Assembly: GCA_922989275.2 (NCBI GenBank)
Contig: OV277859.1
Span: forward strand, 36,375,501-36,439,500
Direction: 5' to 3'
DNA from: Gari tellinella
Taxonomy: Eukaryota > Mollusca > Bivalvia > Cardiida > Psammobiidae
DNA: 64,000 nt
Both the position numbers and the translations under genes were made by a program. The notes below the pieces were generated by a model. That model was not told where the DNA came from. It did not search any database and worked only from the letters and a program-made list of their open reading frames with translations. Within the stretch, counting starts at the first letter, position 1. Each line of letters begins with the position of its first letter. Shown here piece after piece: positions 42,601 to 55,044 of the stretch.

Positions 42601-42616
42601 TTGTCGCCAAAACATG

Positions 42617-44514
42617 TCTAACACCCGTAACAACTTTTCATCCACGTAGGATCGGACTGTTGAACTGTATTATGTACATGATAATAACCTTTTTCAGTTA
42701 TGGAATATTTGCTTTTTATGGTACTGCGACATTTTTTAATGATGTACCAAAGTTAGGACGACTGCAACGTTTGGAATTCAAATATTGCGATTGGGACATT
42801 TTCTATTTCTAACACCCGTAACGGCGTTTGTAATAAAAAGTGGTCGATCTCAGAGAAATTGGTGGTTTTTTTTGTTTGACACTAACCAATGGTAGGTATT
42901 TAAAACACCTAAAGTAAATATTTCCCACAATATCGTATTCTAACCTTGAATTTTAATGAAATTTGTCCAACACCCGTAACGTCTAACACCCGTTACAATA
43001 TTTTATTATTGCAAAAGTTGCTCCCCTTTGTTTGTATGCTCGAGAGAATTGAGTTGCAACTGTACCCAGTGTATTGCCGATGTACAAGCAACCACATGTG
43101 AAGGGTGGAAGGTGTACATTTTGTACAAGGTGGGCAAAAATCTGAGAGAGCCAGAAGCTTGTTTGTACATCGGAAATACAATGGGCACAGTTGCAGAAAC
43201 AGCTTCATCACGAAAAGAACCTGCTAATTAAACCTTAGTATCAAACAGTAGTCATATTCAGGAAACACATCTAACTGTTAACGATTGGGTGGCGGCTCTA
43301 TATGATGGGGGAAGTATATCTTGGCCAAGTGACAGGCACAGACACTGATGACGTTCAGATTAACTTCTTGGTTGAGGCTGGGTAAATATGGAAGTTCTTA
43401 TCGGTTACCTAATGTCCGAGATGAAATTTGGGTCCAAAGGAAAAGTGTAATCAATTCATGACTCTGAGATCAGTAAAGCCTGTTTGCAAAACAAAACGAT
43501 GTTTTCAACTTGACAAAGATGAGCAGAAAGAAATTGAAAACAAGTTCAATTAACGGCAATCAACGCCATGTTAATTAAGCTGTGTTTCATAAGAATCAAC
43601 ATTCTGTTCTAATGGTTACTTAATGTTCAAACTTGTTCAGCTTTGACATTAATGTTCCATACATTAGTCTTGATTCTGTCGTAGGTGCATATGAATTTGA
43701 TAGACAAAAATGGAATTTTAGAAGAAAGGCGGCTATATGATTGACCTTTTTGGTATTTTCATTTTTTCCCTAACACCCGTAACGAACGTTAAGTTGTTAA
43801 TGTTACATTTATATAGGGAATAATGATATATACTGGTATTGGTGTCATGCCATATGTTAATTAATGTGTTTATACAGTTTGTTGTTCCATTCTATGATAA
43901 CAAAATATATGGGAAGTGATTTATAAATCATTCTATTAAAACTTCTTAAACATTTAGGCTTAACTTGGTCTGTAGCTAATGATTAGAGGTCACTGAGCTT
44001 CGATCTTGAGAAAAAAAACTTTTCATTATGAGCTTATAATAACTGTTTCAATTGTATGCTAACATGACTATTGTTTATACAGGAATTATGTAATTATGGT
44101 TGACTTCTGAATTTGACTTTTTTTTTTAGCTAACGCCCGTAACAAAAGTGCATGTAACTTTAATGTCAGTGATGCTTGTGAATTGATAAGTAATGTCACA
44201 CCAAGTGTTTGAAACATGTTCATATAGTTGATTACTTCCGTGTTATGTTATAACTTGAGTGCCACCATTCTTTCAGAGTATCATATAAAGAAGTTTTGTA
44301 CCCGGCTCTAGCAAAAACATAACTTCTCTAAATCTTATATTTTCTTGTAATGGTGCTTTACCTGCTATGAAGACACTTGCTCAAATGTTTTATAACGATC
44401 GCAAAGGCCATAGCAATATCTACCAAAATATAATCAAAGAAACATGTCCATTACGTATACAAGTAGTTGTTTTTTGTCAACAAAGGTAGTGTAAGGGTGT
44501 CTAACCCCCGTAAC
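42617..44514 (+). other. Cluster of seven TCTAACACCCGTAAC motifs
   Basis: 15-bp motifs begin at 42617, 42808, 42966, 42982, 43769, 44129 and 44500, all on the plus strand. Variation is limited to the first two bases, the A/G/C before CCCG and one T in copy 4. The sequence between copies is not repeated, so this is not a tandem array. Role unknown. Confidence 0.85.
43265..43560 (+). pseudogene. Degenerate fragment of a YDG...VNFL...WVP-type domain
   Basis: Three short frames in order read NDWVAALYDG, then EVYLGQVTGTDTDDVQINFL, then YRLPNVRDEIWVQRKSVINS, then SVKPVCKTKRCFQLDKDEQ. The pattern (a W-hydrophobic-YD strand, G-x-V, VNF, WP-x-x-D-x-W) recalls a small beta-barrel tail found in many uncharacterised invertebrate proteins. 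Frame breaks and stops separate the pieces, so a decayed copy or an unspliced reading is likely. Confidence 0.4.
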
Positions 44515-44776
44515 AGATTTAAACACCTTCTTGCTTTGCTGGTGTATTTCTCAAAGACGGTTAACGTTAACTCGGTAAAACTTTTAAGTTTATCCATTTG
44601 GTACTTAAATTCAAATATGCAATAGAAATGATCATAATTGAACACAGTATTGTTTTTTACTTTTTTTAATTTTGATTGTACCCATTTTTGGAGAATCACT
44701 GTACTGTCCTGGGACAAATAAAACTGGTGGTTCAATTCAATCTGGACTGCCTTGTCAACTTAACATTGGGTATCCG

Positions 44777-44906
44777 TGACGTCATGTGTCACAGCTCCAG
44801 CAGGAAGTAGGGCAGTAGGAATTTTACACTCGCACGCAGTAATGGCAGCCTCCTTGGGTAGTTTGGGACGCATTTTGTTGTGTTATTTAGCAGACGAACT
44901 CGACAC
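44777..44906 (+). promoter_or_regulatory. CRE site and possible first exon
   Basis: A full palindromic CRE, TGACGTCA (44777-44784), lies 58 bp before AGTAATGG. That ATG (44842) opens 21 codons (MAASLGSLGRILLCYLADEL) to a donor GTAAGC at 44907. CREs close to the start site are common in animal promoters. I could not find a second exon downstream, so the gene is hypothetical. Confidence 0.35.
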
Positions 44907-45279
44907 GTAAGCCTTTGCTTCATATACAGAAAGTCTTTAAGTTGGGTCCTTTCAAAATTTTAACAAAAACATTATAATTTATAGATCTAAGGGATTATAT
45001 AGATAACCGTTGAAATGGGGAGTGGGTGGAGCTTAGTCTCAGATTTAGATTTAGACTTATCATAGTCATTTTCATTTTACAAGTCAGCCTTTTAAACTTA
45101 GCACATGTTGTGAACTTGTGAACTTGTAGTTAGAGGCTATAATTGAGGTAGTTCAACCAGCAATAGATTTAGGCATTATGGCAATACAGTAGTTGTGGGA
45201 CCTGCAGCCCTCAGTAACCGATGAATAATCATTACAAAACACTTCTAGATTTTGCTAACCTTGTTATTTAGGTATTTTT

Positions 45280-48060
45280 ATGCCCCCAGAATCTACGATT
45301 CGGGGGCATATAGTTTTTGTCATGTCTGTTGGTTTGTCTGTCCGTCCGTCCATCCGTCTGTCTGTGCCAAAAACCTTAACCTTGGCTATAACTCTTGCAT
45401 TTTTGTACCTAGGCCTTCTATACTTGGCATGTGTCTTCCCTGTATCAAGACCTTTCCAACCATACAAAACTTTTTGACCTTGTGACCTTGACATTTGACC
45501 TACTTTTGTAAAAATCTTAAAATGGCTATAACATTTGCACCAGTTGGCCCAGGGCTTTCGTATTTTGTATGTATCCTGGTTCACCCAATTACCGGTGATC
45601 TAAGGATTCGTCTGACTATTACTTATCAAATAATATGGGTTTTAACTCAAAGGGTTATTAAACGTATAAAGTAAACATTTTTTGATGATTTTCAGCTTCA
45701 ATATATAAGTACACCCATAATTTGACATAAAATAATCATGGTCAACTGTAGCGAGTGTGCCGCCATGTTTGTTTGGCTACTCGTCCTATTATCGGTGATC
45801 AGGTAAAATGACACCCGGAATATTTTTCAGGTATCGGCTGGAACTTCTTTCGAATATTATTAGCAAGGCTGTCTGTAAACACAATTTTTAACTGAAATAT
45901 TGTAATATTTTCCGTCACATTTTTTCACAGTAGGGGCAGTGGAATATGTCACCTCTGCAAGGCACTCGGATTTTTTAACAATATTTTACAAGTGTCCAAT
46001 GCTGACATACATTGCACTGCGCCCAATTTACTATATCTATTGTGAGCGTTTTATCTTGTTGGAGGAAAAGCAAATCTAAAAATAAAATATCAGACTATTT
46101 TTCGATGAATGGCCTTTACTGGAATATTAGACCTGTCAATATTAAAATGAGACCAACACAAACAAAAACAGTTTGGAAAACATTTTTTTCCTCATAAATA
46201 AGATCGATCTTATTTTTATTGTTTTATCAGTATTGGTCAGAAGTTTATGCCAGTAAGTAGTCTTTATAAATCCATCGCGTGACGTCACGGCCACACTCCT
46301 TAGTCAACAGACTTTTTGTAGTGAACTTAATCATTGGATATATTGAAAATATCACCATACAAATCGGTTAAATGGTTTTATATGGGGAGAAAATGATTTT
46401 TTCTTGTGGAATTCATTACAAATGCACATTTTCCCTCAGAAAAGACATTTTTTGCTTAATACACAATAGTCATTAGTAGCAGCCGAAAGATAGACGGAAG
46501 TTACGATCTTACACATGCGCGTAGCGGCGCTATGCGGAATACTCGGAAATCACCGGTAATAGGATGTCCACGGTAAACGGGTCAATAGCGATATATTTCT
46601 TGTGTCAAGACCTTTCCAACCATACCAACATCTTTGACCATGTGACCTTGACCTTGACCGATGACCTATTTAATCAAACTTTAACCAAAAACCTTAACCT
46701 TGGCTATAACTTTTGCATTTTTAAACCTCGGCCTTATATACTTGTCATGCGTATTCCTCATGGCCAGACCTTGCCAACCATATAAAACTTTTTGACCTTG
46801 TGACCTTGACCTTGACCTTGACATTTGACCTACTTTTGTAAAAATCTTAAAATGGCTTTAACATTTGCACCAGTTGGCCCAGGGCTTTCATATTTTGTAT
46901 GTATATTTCTTGTGTCAAGACCTTTCCAACCATACCAACATCTTTGACCTTGCGACCTTCACCTTTACCTTTGACTTATTTAATCAAACTTTAACCAAAA
47001 ACCTTAACCTTGGCTATAACTTTTGCATTTTTGCACCTGGGCATTTTATACTTGGCATGTGTATTCCTCATGGCAAGACCTTTCGAACCATACAAAACTT
47101 TTTGACCTTGACCTTGACATTTGACCTTCTTTTGTAAAAAATCTTTAAATTGCTATAACATTTACACCAGTTAGCATAGGGCTTTAATATTTTGTATGTA
47201 TATGTTTTGTGTCAAGACCTTTCCTACCATACCAATGTCTTTGACCATGTGACCTTCACCTTCACCTTTGACCTATTTAATCAAACTTTAACCAAAAACC
47301 TTAACATTGGCTATAACTTATTTTTGAACCTGGGCCTTTTATACTTGGCATGTGTATTCTTCATGGCAAGACCTTTCCAACCATACAAAACTTTTTGACC
47401 TGTGACCTTGACATTTGACCTACTTTTGTAAAAATCTTTAAATGGCTATAACATTTGCACCAGTTGGCCCAAGGCTTTAATATTTTGTATGTATATTTCT
47501 TGTGTCAAGACCTTTCCAACCATTCCAACATCTTTGACCATGTGACCTTGACCTCGATCTTTGACCTATTTAATCAAACTTTAACCAAAAACCTTAGCCT
47601 TGGATATAACTTTTGCATTTTTGCACCTTGGCCTTTTATACTTGACATGTGTTTTCCCTTTCTAACCATACAAAACTTTTTGACCTTGTGACCTTGACAT
47701 TTGACCTACTTTTGTTGAAATCTTTAAATGGCTATAACATTTGCACCAGTAGGCCTACGGCTTTCATATTTTGTTTATATATTTCTTGTGTCAAGACCTT
47801 TCCAACCATACCTACGTTTTTGTCCTTGTGACCTTGACCTTTGACCTTTATTTGTATAAATCTTGATACACCTATAACATTTGAACCAGTAGGCCTAGAG
47901 CTTCCATACTTTATATGTTTCTTGTGTTAAGACTTCTCCAACCATGCCAATGTTTCATTTACCCTACGACCATGACTTTTGACCTACTTTTGCAAATAAG
48001 CATTACATTACAGAACATGATGCTGGCTGGGGGCATTTGTGTTTCACAAACACATTGCTT
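45280..48060. repeat. About 290-310-bp tandem array, split by an insertion
   Basis: TGTGTCAAGACCTTTCC recurs at about 46601, 46911, 47209, 47501, 47787 and, changed, 47923. An outlying unit at 45310-45575 belongs to the same series. Each unit carries TGACCTTGACCTTTGACC-like runs and CCAAAAACCTTAACCTTGGC. Several units stay open for 60-100 codons, but the frames are not conserved. Confidence 0.9.
45571..46590. mobile_element. About 1-kb insertion within the tandem array
   Basis: It breaks the array between TTTTGTATGTAT and ATATTTCTTGTG. Near its ends ATTACCGGTGATC (45589) and ATCACCGGTAAT (46548) are inverted. Exact termini are uncertain. Confidence 0.6.
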
Positions 48061-48938
48061 TTCATCTGATCATCACCAAACTTTCTGAAAATGTTTGTTG
48101 ACATAAAATGGAGACCAATTTGGATAAACAGCGGCACCAATTTATGCTAGGCCCTTTGGAGTAATGGCCCTTGAAGTCCTCAAAATGGCGCTCCACTACA
48201 GTTTCAGCTCTCTAACTTTTACGTTTGATAGTCTGGATTCCCCTCCCTGAATCATCAGGGGCATTCGTGTAACTGGGACACGCTCTTGTTTCAAATTATT
48301 TACATCATCCAGATATAAGAACACCAAAATATTCAATCCTTGGCAAGTTAATTGGTCTATCCTCGCATACACAGTTCTGACGCACCTAAGAACACCCGCT
48401 TACAACTCCGTTACAATGGGGCGCGCTTCAGAACGAGTTTTGGTACAGATTCAGACATACAAGTGTTACGGATTCTGTCCATGGCGATTGTAGATGTAGA
48501 GCGGTGGTATGTAAAAACAGGTAATTCAAGCCTAATATCAAACAAATATTCTATAAACATTGTGTATTTCTGTTGTTTCGATTACTTCCAAGCCTTATGT
48601 ATATCTATCCTGGTTGAATATATGCCAGCAATCCATAAAAGTGATGAACTACATTGAAAATCAAGTTTTCTGAAATGATTTCTTTGAATTTTCGAAACAA
48701 GGCTTATTAATGTGCATGTCACAGTTATTTTCTCAATTGCCTAAGTAAAGTGTATAATATTATTTGATCAATACTTCCAGCGATTGTCGATTCCAATTTT
48801 TTTTGTAAAACTCCTGAATTTATCGATATCTTGATCGCGCCTTTCGGTACAGATTCGGACAGATAGCGTTACGGATTCTGACAGAGGTTATGATGAAAGA
48901 TACAGATTCTTACCGACATTTCTCTTCCATTTCATATA

Positions 48939-49064
48939 ATGGACCTGAAGTGTACCTACTGTAAAGAAACGTTTGATGCATATGACCATGTTATCCGTCA
49001 CTGCATAAAGTCACAGAGGATGTCATTTATAAGTGTTGCTGTCGAAAACAACTGTATAAAATAA
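48939..49064 (+). CDS. Small ORF with one zinc-finger-like motif
   Basis: 41 codons from ATG 48939: CTYCKETFDA then DHVIRHC, i.e. CX2C with a histidine pair region, resembling a single C2H2-type or BED-like finger. It has no further domain. It could be an exon of a decayed transposase or regulator belonging to the surrounding element. Confidence 0.4.
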   Translation: MDLKCTYCKETFDAYDHVIRHCIKSQRMSFISVAVENNCIK

Positions 49065-49189
49065 AAACGACGAGAATAAAAATATGATGTATGATTTTTT
49101 TTGATTACTTGTACTTCCTTTTGAATGGGCTATATAAAATAGTGTACACCAATTTTAGACACCGCCTCTCCAAAACGGCGGGTGAGATA

Positions 49190-49392
49190 CAGTATTATTT
49201 TTATTTCAAACAATTTTGAGCCAGATCAGCCGCCGGGTAACCAGGCGTCTGATCAGGCTCCAAGCTATTTAACACTCAGATAAAAAAACCTTGAGATATA
49301 TATATATATTTAAATGTCTTTTTCTACATTTTACTTCCACGCGCTTGCGTTTAGGTGGGTTTAAAAGGGAAAGAATGACGTATTCTCCACTG
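49190..49392. mobile_element. Family B MITE copy 3, decayed
   Basis: The core GCCAGATCAGCCGCCGGGTA and the right end GTATTCTCCACTG match 3277-3522. An (AT)n expansion is at about 49297. Confidence 0.7.
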
Positions 49393-50950
49393 TAAGACTG
49401 CATTATACTCAATGGCACATAACTGTGACTTTGGCAGTGACAGAGATAATAAGCAACACGTCAAGATTAGCAAGAGCCACATTGACTCTAAATTGCTCAC
49501 CTGAGTTATAGTGATACATTGACAATGCGACTTTTTTTAGACAAATGTTGTTAAGAGTTTTTAATTCTAACTGATGGCTTAATCTATTATAATCTAACGA
49601 GTGAATACCCTCGCACTAAATAGTATTGCTCAATTTGAATGATGTTTGTATGTAACAAGTGTGACCCCAAGGAAGGGCCAGTTTCGATCCCAGTGGCATA
49701 CTATGTACAATCTGTTTGCAATTATATTAGAATAACTGCAGCTTATATAAAGGTTGTGCAGTATTGACGAATATGATATTTCTTCCATTTAAAATGTTGA
49801 AAACAGCATTCTGTCGGTTTATGGGTACAACAGAGGTAATGCACATACAATCTAAATAACCCAAGTTCGACTGAATATTTATTAACAGATACATGTGTAA
49901 TAAATGAGAAAAGAAAACAGTTGATGGTGTTTATATCTTATATAAATTACTTCCCGTTGCTTGTTTGAAGAAACTTGCAAACCCAAATAAATTGGTTTAA
50001 AAGGAGCAAATGAACTAACAATATGAACTGTATATGCATAAAAATCGTAAAAAACATAAATGTATGCTTACAAACAAACAAATTAGATGTAATGTGCGCA
50101 TCATCTGGTATCCAAACGTTTCAGAAAACTGGTACAAGTTCGTGGATTGTTTTTAAAGATTTAGATCGCGTTCGTCGCCACTGTTCCATCAGGGTTACGT
50201 ATAATTGCAACGATCGTCAGAATCTGTAACAATGTAAGGAAGAATCTGTAGCATTCACAAAACAATCGTTTCGGAGCCGTAACATTGCCAGGAACGATGA
50301 GCAATGATGAAAATCAATAAAAACAACCATTTCCCAAAATAAAGGGTAACAGATAACAGTCGCAGTATGTTAAGATCAACACATAAATCAACAAAAATTG
50401 AGAAAAAGGCGAGAAGGCATTCGGCATTTCTTCCGAAAGTGAAAGTTGTCTTAATAAAAGTGCAGTGTACATGTAAACTTTACAAACAATCGCTCCGTAA
50501 TCGGCAATTAAACAAACTTCAAAAGCGAAAGTGTTCATTGCACCTAGAGAAATATATATCAAAACGCAATACCTACTTTGGATGTGCATTCGCCTGGGGA
50601 TTTTGCGGAAATGGGAACGGTTGTGTACCTAAATCTGTTTACACATGCTGCACGGTGCAGAAGCCGTAACACAAATCGGATAGAATCTGTACCAAAACTC
50701 GTTCTGAAGCGCGCCTCATTGTAACGGAGTTGTAAGCGGGTGAAGAAACAATGATTATTTTCAGTTACTAAATCTGAAGAGAAATAATTTACTACCTGTG
50801 CATATAAAAACTACTGTATCATTCATCCATCGTCTAACATCATTTTCAAAGAGCTGAAATCTGTTTTCTAATAAAAAAATCATAAATTGACAGGTGAGGG
50901 TCATCCAATATGGCTGATTTGAGAGTACAATGAAATGACGCATTTGATTG

Positions 50951-50999
50951 CACAGTATGTAAACTCCGGTGTATACCTTCCGGAAGCTGCGATCAGCGA
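50951..50999. repeat. Perfect 49-bp inverted repeat, left arm
   Basis: CACAGTATGTAAACTCCGGT onward is an exact reverse complement of 54996-55044. Confidence 0.95.
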
Positions 51000-51899
51000 G
51001 TCGACAAAATGTCGCGAAATAAGCCACACTCAATCGAAGCCGGTAAGATTTACCTTTATTTTACAGCCCTTTGTATACAAACAATTGTAATATATGGTCC
51101 AGTACACTTGCATGATAAATTATTTTCAGTTCACCAAATATCTTCCGAATCGGAAGCAAGATCTCTCTGAAATAAGCTTCTGATCACTGGCACCGCTTAC
51201 CGTCGCGCCGTGGAAGCGTGATTTAAAACTGTTCCAGTGACACCTATAGTAAATTTCTGCCATCACATTCTTACATTTCACTCGCAGCGAGAATATATCA
51301 ATGCACCTGAGGTGTCTGTTATTGAAACATAAACTAAAAAACACAAAATAATGTGTTTTCTACAAACTGAAATGGTGTATGACTAGCTGCTTGTTTATAA
51401 AAATTCACTGTATAACCAGTCGTGATTTCACTGTATGTTAGCTGCGATTAAGATATTAAGCCCTAGATTACCTTAGACGTTTTGGATGTCAAAGATTCAT
51501 TTTAATCCGATATTGTATGCATACCTGAGATGTCATTATATGAACGAGACCTTAGCAATACGGTAACACACCTGAAACATACACCACTGGTCACACAACA
51601 GGTGGTCGCATAGATCTTAATTAGTCTATGTTTGGCGTTGTATCCCATTAATCAGAATCTATTTGATGAAAAAGTTGATAAAAAAAGAACTTGTATCACT
51701 CTTCGTAATAATTTGGCCCGGACCTTCAAGCATGAATAAAGATTTAGGTAAGGCCTGCGTAATGAGATTGTGTATACTAGATACTACCGTCAGTACTTGG
51801 GACGGACAGTAATTTTCCATAAAACGACTGGTGCCCAGTGTCCTACACAACAAATAACCGCACGCAGGTAACTAATCGTTTACAAGATGGCGGCATACA

Positions 51900-53874
51900 T
51901 TTTCGAGGGGGTCCGGGGGGATTTCGAAAATTTTGAGTTCTACAACACTGGTCCACAGGGGCGTAACTAGACCAATTAGGAAGTGTACGCACTCCTATAC
52001 TAGGGGGTCCGGGGGCATGCTCCCCCGGGAGAATTTCATTCCTAGATGGTCTCAGGTGCGTTCTGAGGGCGTTTCCCGCATTCAAAACAGGTGATAAAAT
52101 AACATAAATCTGTGCAAAAATTTGATTAAAAAAACCAAACGACATTGACGACAAAATCACCAGGAACGTATATATGTCTAATGTACGTTCCTGAAATCAT
52201 GGATTCTAATTTCAAACCGACAATCAGTAACATTCAGATCTACAACAGAACCATTTGCATTTACGGTCCGTTTTGATAAAATGATAAAGCAGCCCCGTAG
52301 GAAGCAAATTGTGATTGAGGGGGCACATGTCGACGTCAGGGGCAAAGTTAATTCAATTGGCGAACGCACTCTTACTGGGAATGCGGAAGGCTCCTCCGGA
52401 AAAAATATTCCTAGATGGGCCTTGGTGAGTTCTGAGGGCATTTTGAGCAATCAAAACGGGTTAAACAGAAAAATACCATCATCTTTTTTTAATGTATATG
52501 TAAAACCCCAATAACATAATTTTTACCCCCTCTGATTGGTTTAAACACTCTTACTCTAGAGGGGTCCAGGGGATGCTCCCCCGGGAAATTTTTAATCCTA
52601 GATTGTCTCTGGTGCGTTCTGAGGGCGTTTCCCGCATTCAAAGACTATGTAAAAATTTGACTCAGAATAACAAATTATTGATTCTAGGATAATGTTTTTT
52701 TCCTGACAGCTTGTCTTCCAGCCTTTTATCTCTACCCCCTACCCCCTACGATTTTTATAGCATTTTTGGACTTTTAAATTTTTCTATTTTTGAGGACAAT
52801 GTGTACGCAGATGCGTTTTTTTTTGCGTCCAGGTAGCTACGCGCCTGCTGGATATTCATTTAATGAGGGTCTGGGGAGACATTTGTATGAAGAATTAATG
52901 AAATAAAACGCTTAAAAAACCCAGACAACTTTCATTTTTGCAACGGATGATGTCTGCATCTTTTCTTAAAAAAAACCCCACGTCAATTAGCATATCATAG
53001 CGTCTGATACTGTACGTTTTTCATTAACAAACTCGCTACTTGGAATTTTCTTGTCGAGACAAGTTGATCGAGCACACTATAGGCCCGTAGGAAGTCCCAG
53101 TAACTATACCAATTTAGGGAACGCACTGTTACTAGGGGTTGATTCCTAGATGGCCTCTGGTTTGTTCTGAGGGCGTTTCGCGCGTTCAAGCAGGGACCAT
53201 ATATGTTATATATGGTCCCTGGTTCAAGACAGGTACAATTCTGACATAAATCTATGTAAAAGTCGGCTAAAAATAACATACATTGTCTGTTCCAGGGGCC
53301 CGTTTCGTACGACAAAAACGATCGTAAGTCAGAACTTTAAGACACATTGTACATTTAATTTCTCATTTCTCTATCTAATCCTGTCTTGTGATATCTCTTT
53401 GGGATCGTCTTGAAAAGACGATTCAAAAGAGATGTCACAATAGAGGATTAGATGGAGAAATAAATATAAATCGTGACTTTAATAATCTGACTTACGACAA
53501 CATTTGTCGTACGAAGTTTTATGAAACGGGCCCCAGGTCAATACAATGTCATTATTGGCAGGTCGTCTTCCATTAATCTCCAACACCTACCCACTCCGAT
53601 GTTATATCATTTATTTTTTACTTTTAAATTGTTCCAAATATGAGGATAGTGTGCACACCGTAGCATTGTTTTGCATAAAGGCAGCTATACATGGACGTGC
53701 GGTAGGGAGTGGCTAGACCAATGAATAAGGTACACTTTCTTACTAGTGGGTCCGGGGGCATGCACCCCGGGAAAAAATTATTCCTAGATAGTCTCTAGAT
53801 GCGTTCTGAGGTCTTTTCCCGCGTTTGATACAGGCAAAATACTAACATGATTCTATTTAAAAACAATTGGGGTT

Positions 53875-53900
<26 letters not shown>
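51900..53900. repeat. Diverged tandem units of about 550-650 bp
   Basis: GGGGTCCGGGGGCATGC, TCCTAGATGGTCTC and GCGTTCTGAGGGCGTTTC recur in the same order near 52002, 52557, 53135 (partial) and 53748. The units also share a GTAACTAGACCAATT start. No conserved ORF. Confidence 0.75.
53295..53534. mobile_element. 240-bp palindromic MITE (GGGGCCCGTTTC ends)
   Basis: GGGGCCCGTTTCGTACGACA and its near complement bound the element. Inner TCTCTATCTAATCCT and AGGATTAGATGGAGA arms continue the palindrome to an apex around CGTCTTGAAAAGACG. Confidence 0.88.

Positions 53901-53903
<3 letters not shown>
53884..53903. repeat. C20 homopolymer
   Basis: An uninterrupted run of 20 C. The length may not be reliable in the assembly. 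Confidence 0.9.
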
Positions 53904-53905
<2 letters not shown>

Positions 53906-54009
53906 GACGTCCATTTTATTGCTTTTTCTACATTTTTAGCCTTTTTTATTTTTTGGACTTCTGAAAAAAGTGTAGGCACGTGCCTACTTGCCTAATAGGA
54001 AGCTACGCC

Positions 54010-54990
54010 AATGCCCACCACCTACTCAATCGGGTGGTGAGGTTGTGCTCATGTACAGAGCCTGTCATGACATCGGTGCCTGGTCTGTACAATTTTGCAA
54101 TGTTAAAAGGCTTATGTTGTCATGACACGTCTCATATATATTTTTAAAAATCATATGAAAAAAATATTGTTTTGGACAATGTAGGACTATAGGACTATTT
54201 CAACACGTTTCTTTAAGTCAAAAACGTACGCCCTGATAAGAGAACTGTTGAAACCGTCTCTGTTTGCTAATACATAAATAGGAAGTTATGAGGAGTAAAG
54301 GGTTTAAGGGGTTTGAATGTATCAATGTCAATAGAAAATTGGGATTCGAAAAACGGTACTTATTAAACCAAGATATCGTGTCTGACCACCGTCTTAACAT
54401 TTGACACTCGTCAGAATAATCGGTTTTGTAATGTATAAAGAGCATATTGAAGAATATTCGTTGCCTTCATTTGATAAATTCACATATATAACAATTCAAC
54501 ACTATGAACTGGTTTCGTAACGGATTCAGTGATCTCAGCTAGTCATACAGGTTTTTTTTCCATTATAAATCGCAGCTATTTATACAGTCGTATTGCAGCT
54601 GGTCATACAGTAAATGAAATTAGGTCAGATTTATTTGTAACGAAGTTTTCGTGTAAAATTCACATTTTCCCACGGAATATTATCCTTTTCAGGTAGGTAT
54701 ATCATTCATTTTGCCATTTCTATCATGTGTGGTGCGGAAATGCTTCAATTGACAGAATTTATGATACTTTTTGAAGCACCTGTTCGTTTTCCCTTGATAC
54801 GCAGCGATGATCAATCAAAGATTTAACGTTTATTTATCATATCATTGCAGGAAGAGCTATGTGGAATGTTTTTAAACTGTATCACCATCGTAGATTGTGT
54901 ATTTAATATAAGCTAGCGTGTTCTGTTATGGCAAACTTACTTGTCAAAGTGGTCGAGGTCAATCTGTCAGATAAACTATCGGTAAATATC
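54010..54990. other. Non-coding stretch
   Basis: CAGCTAGTCATACAG and CAGCTGGTCATACAG near 54540-54610 form a short direct repeat. Otherwise nothing recognised. Confidence 0.35.
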
Positions 54991-54995
54991 TCGCT

Positions 54996-55044
54996 TCGCT
55001 GATCGCAGCTTCCGGAAGGTATACACCGGAGTTTACATACTGTG
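54996..55044. repeat. Perfect 49-bp inverted repeat, right arm
   Basis: Partner of 50951-50999; 4.0 kb apart. Confidence 0.95.

Larger units (their letters stand above)
48393..50742. mobile_element. 2.35-kb TIR element with 5-bp duplication
   Basis: About 59 bp of TIR with one mismatch, starting CACCCGCTTACAACTCCG on both ends. AAGAA lies directly outside (48388-48392 and 50743-50747). Subterminal GTTACGGATTCTG-like motifs recur at 48463, 48861 and, inverted, near 50208, 50277 and 50666. A decayed family B MITE is nested at 49190-49392. No transposase is recognised. Confidence 0.85.

Noticed and set aside
44451..44735. 94-codon minus-strand ORF
   Set aside because: AT-rich, no domain, no splice context, and it contains one of the dispersed motifs; likely chance.
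45264..47691. ORFs in the 290-310-bp array
   Set aside because: Frames differ from unit to unit, with stops and indels; the array looks non-coding.
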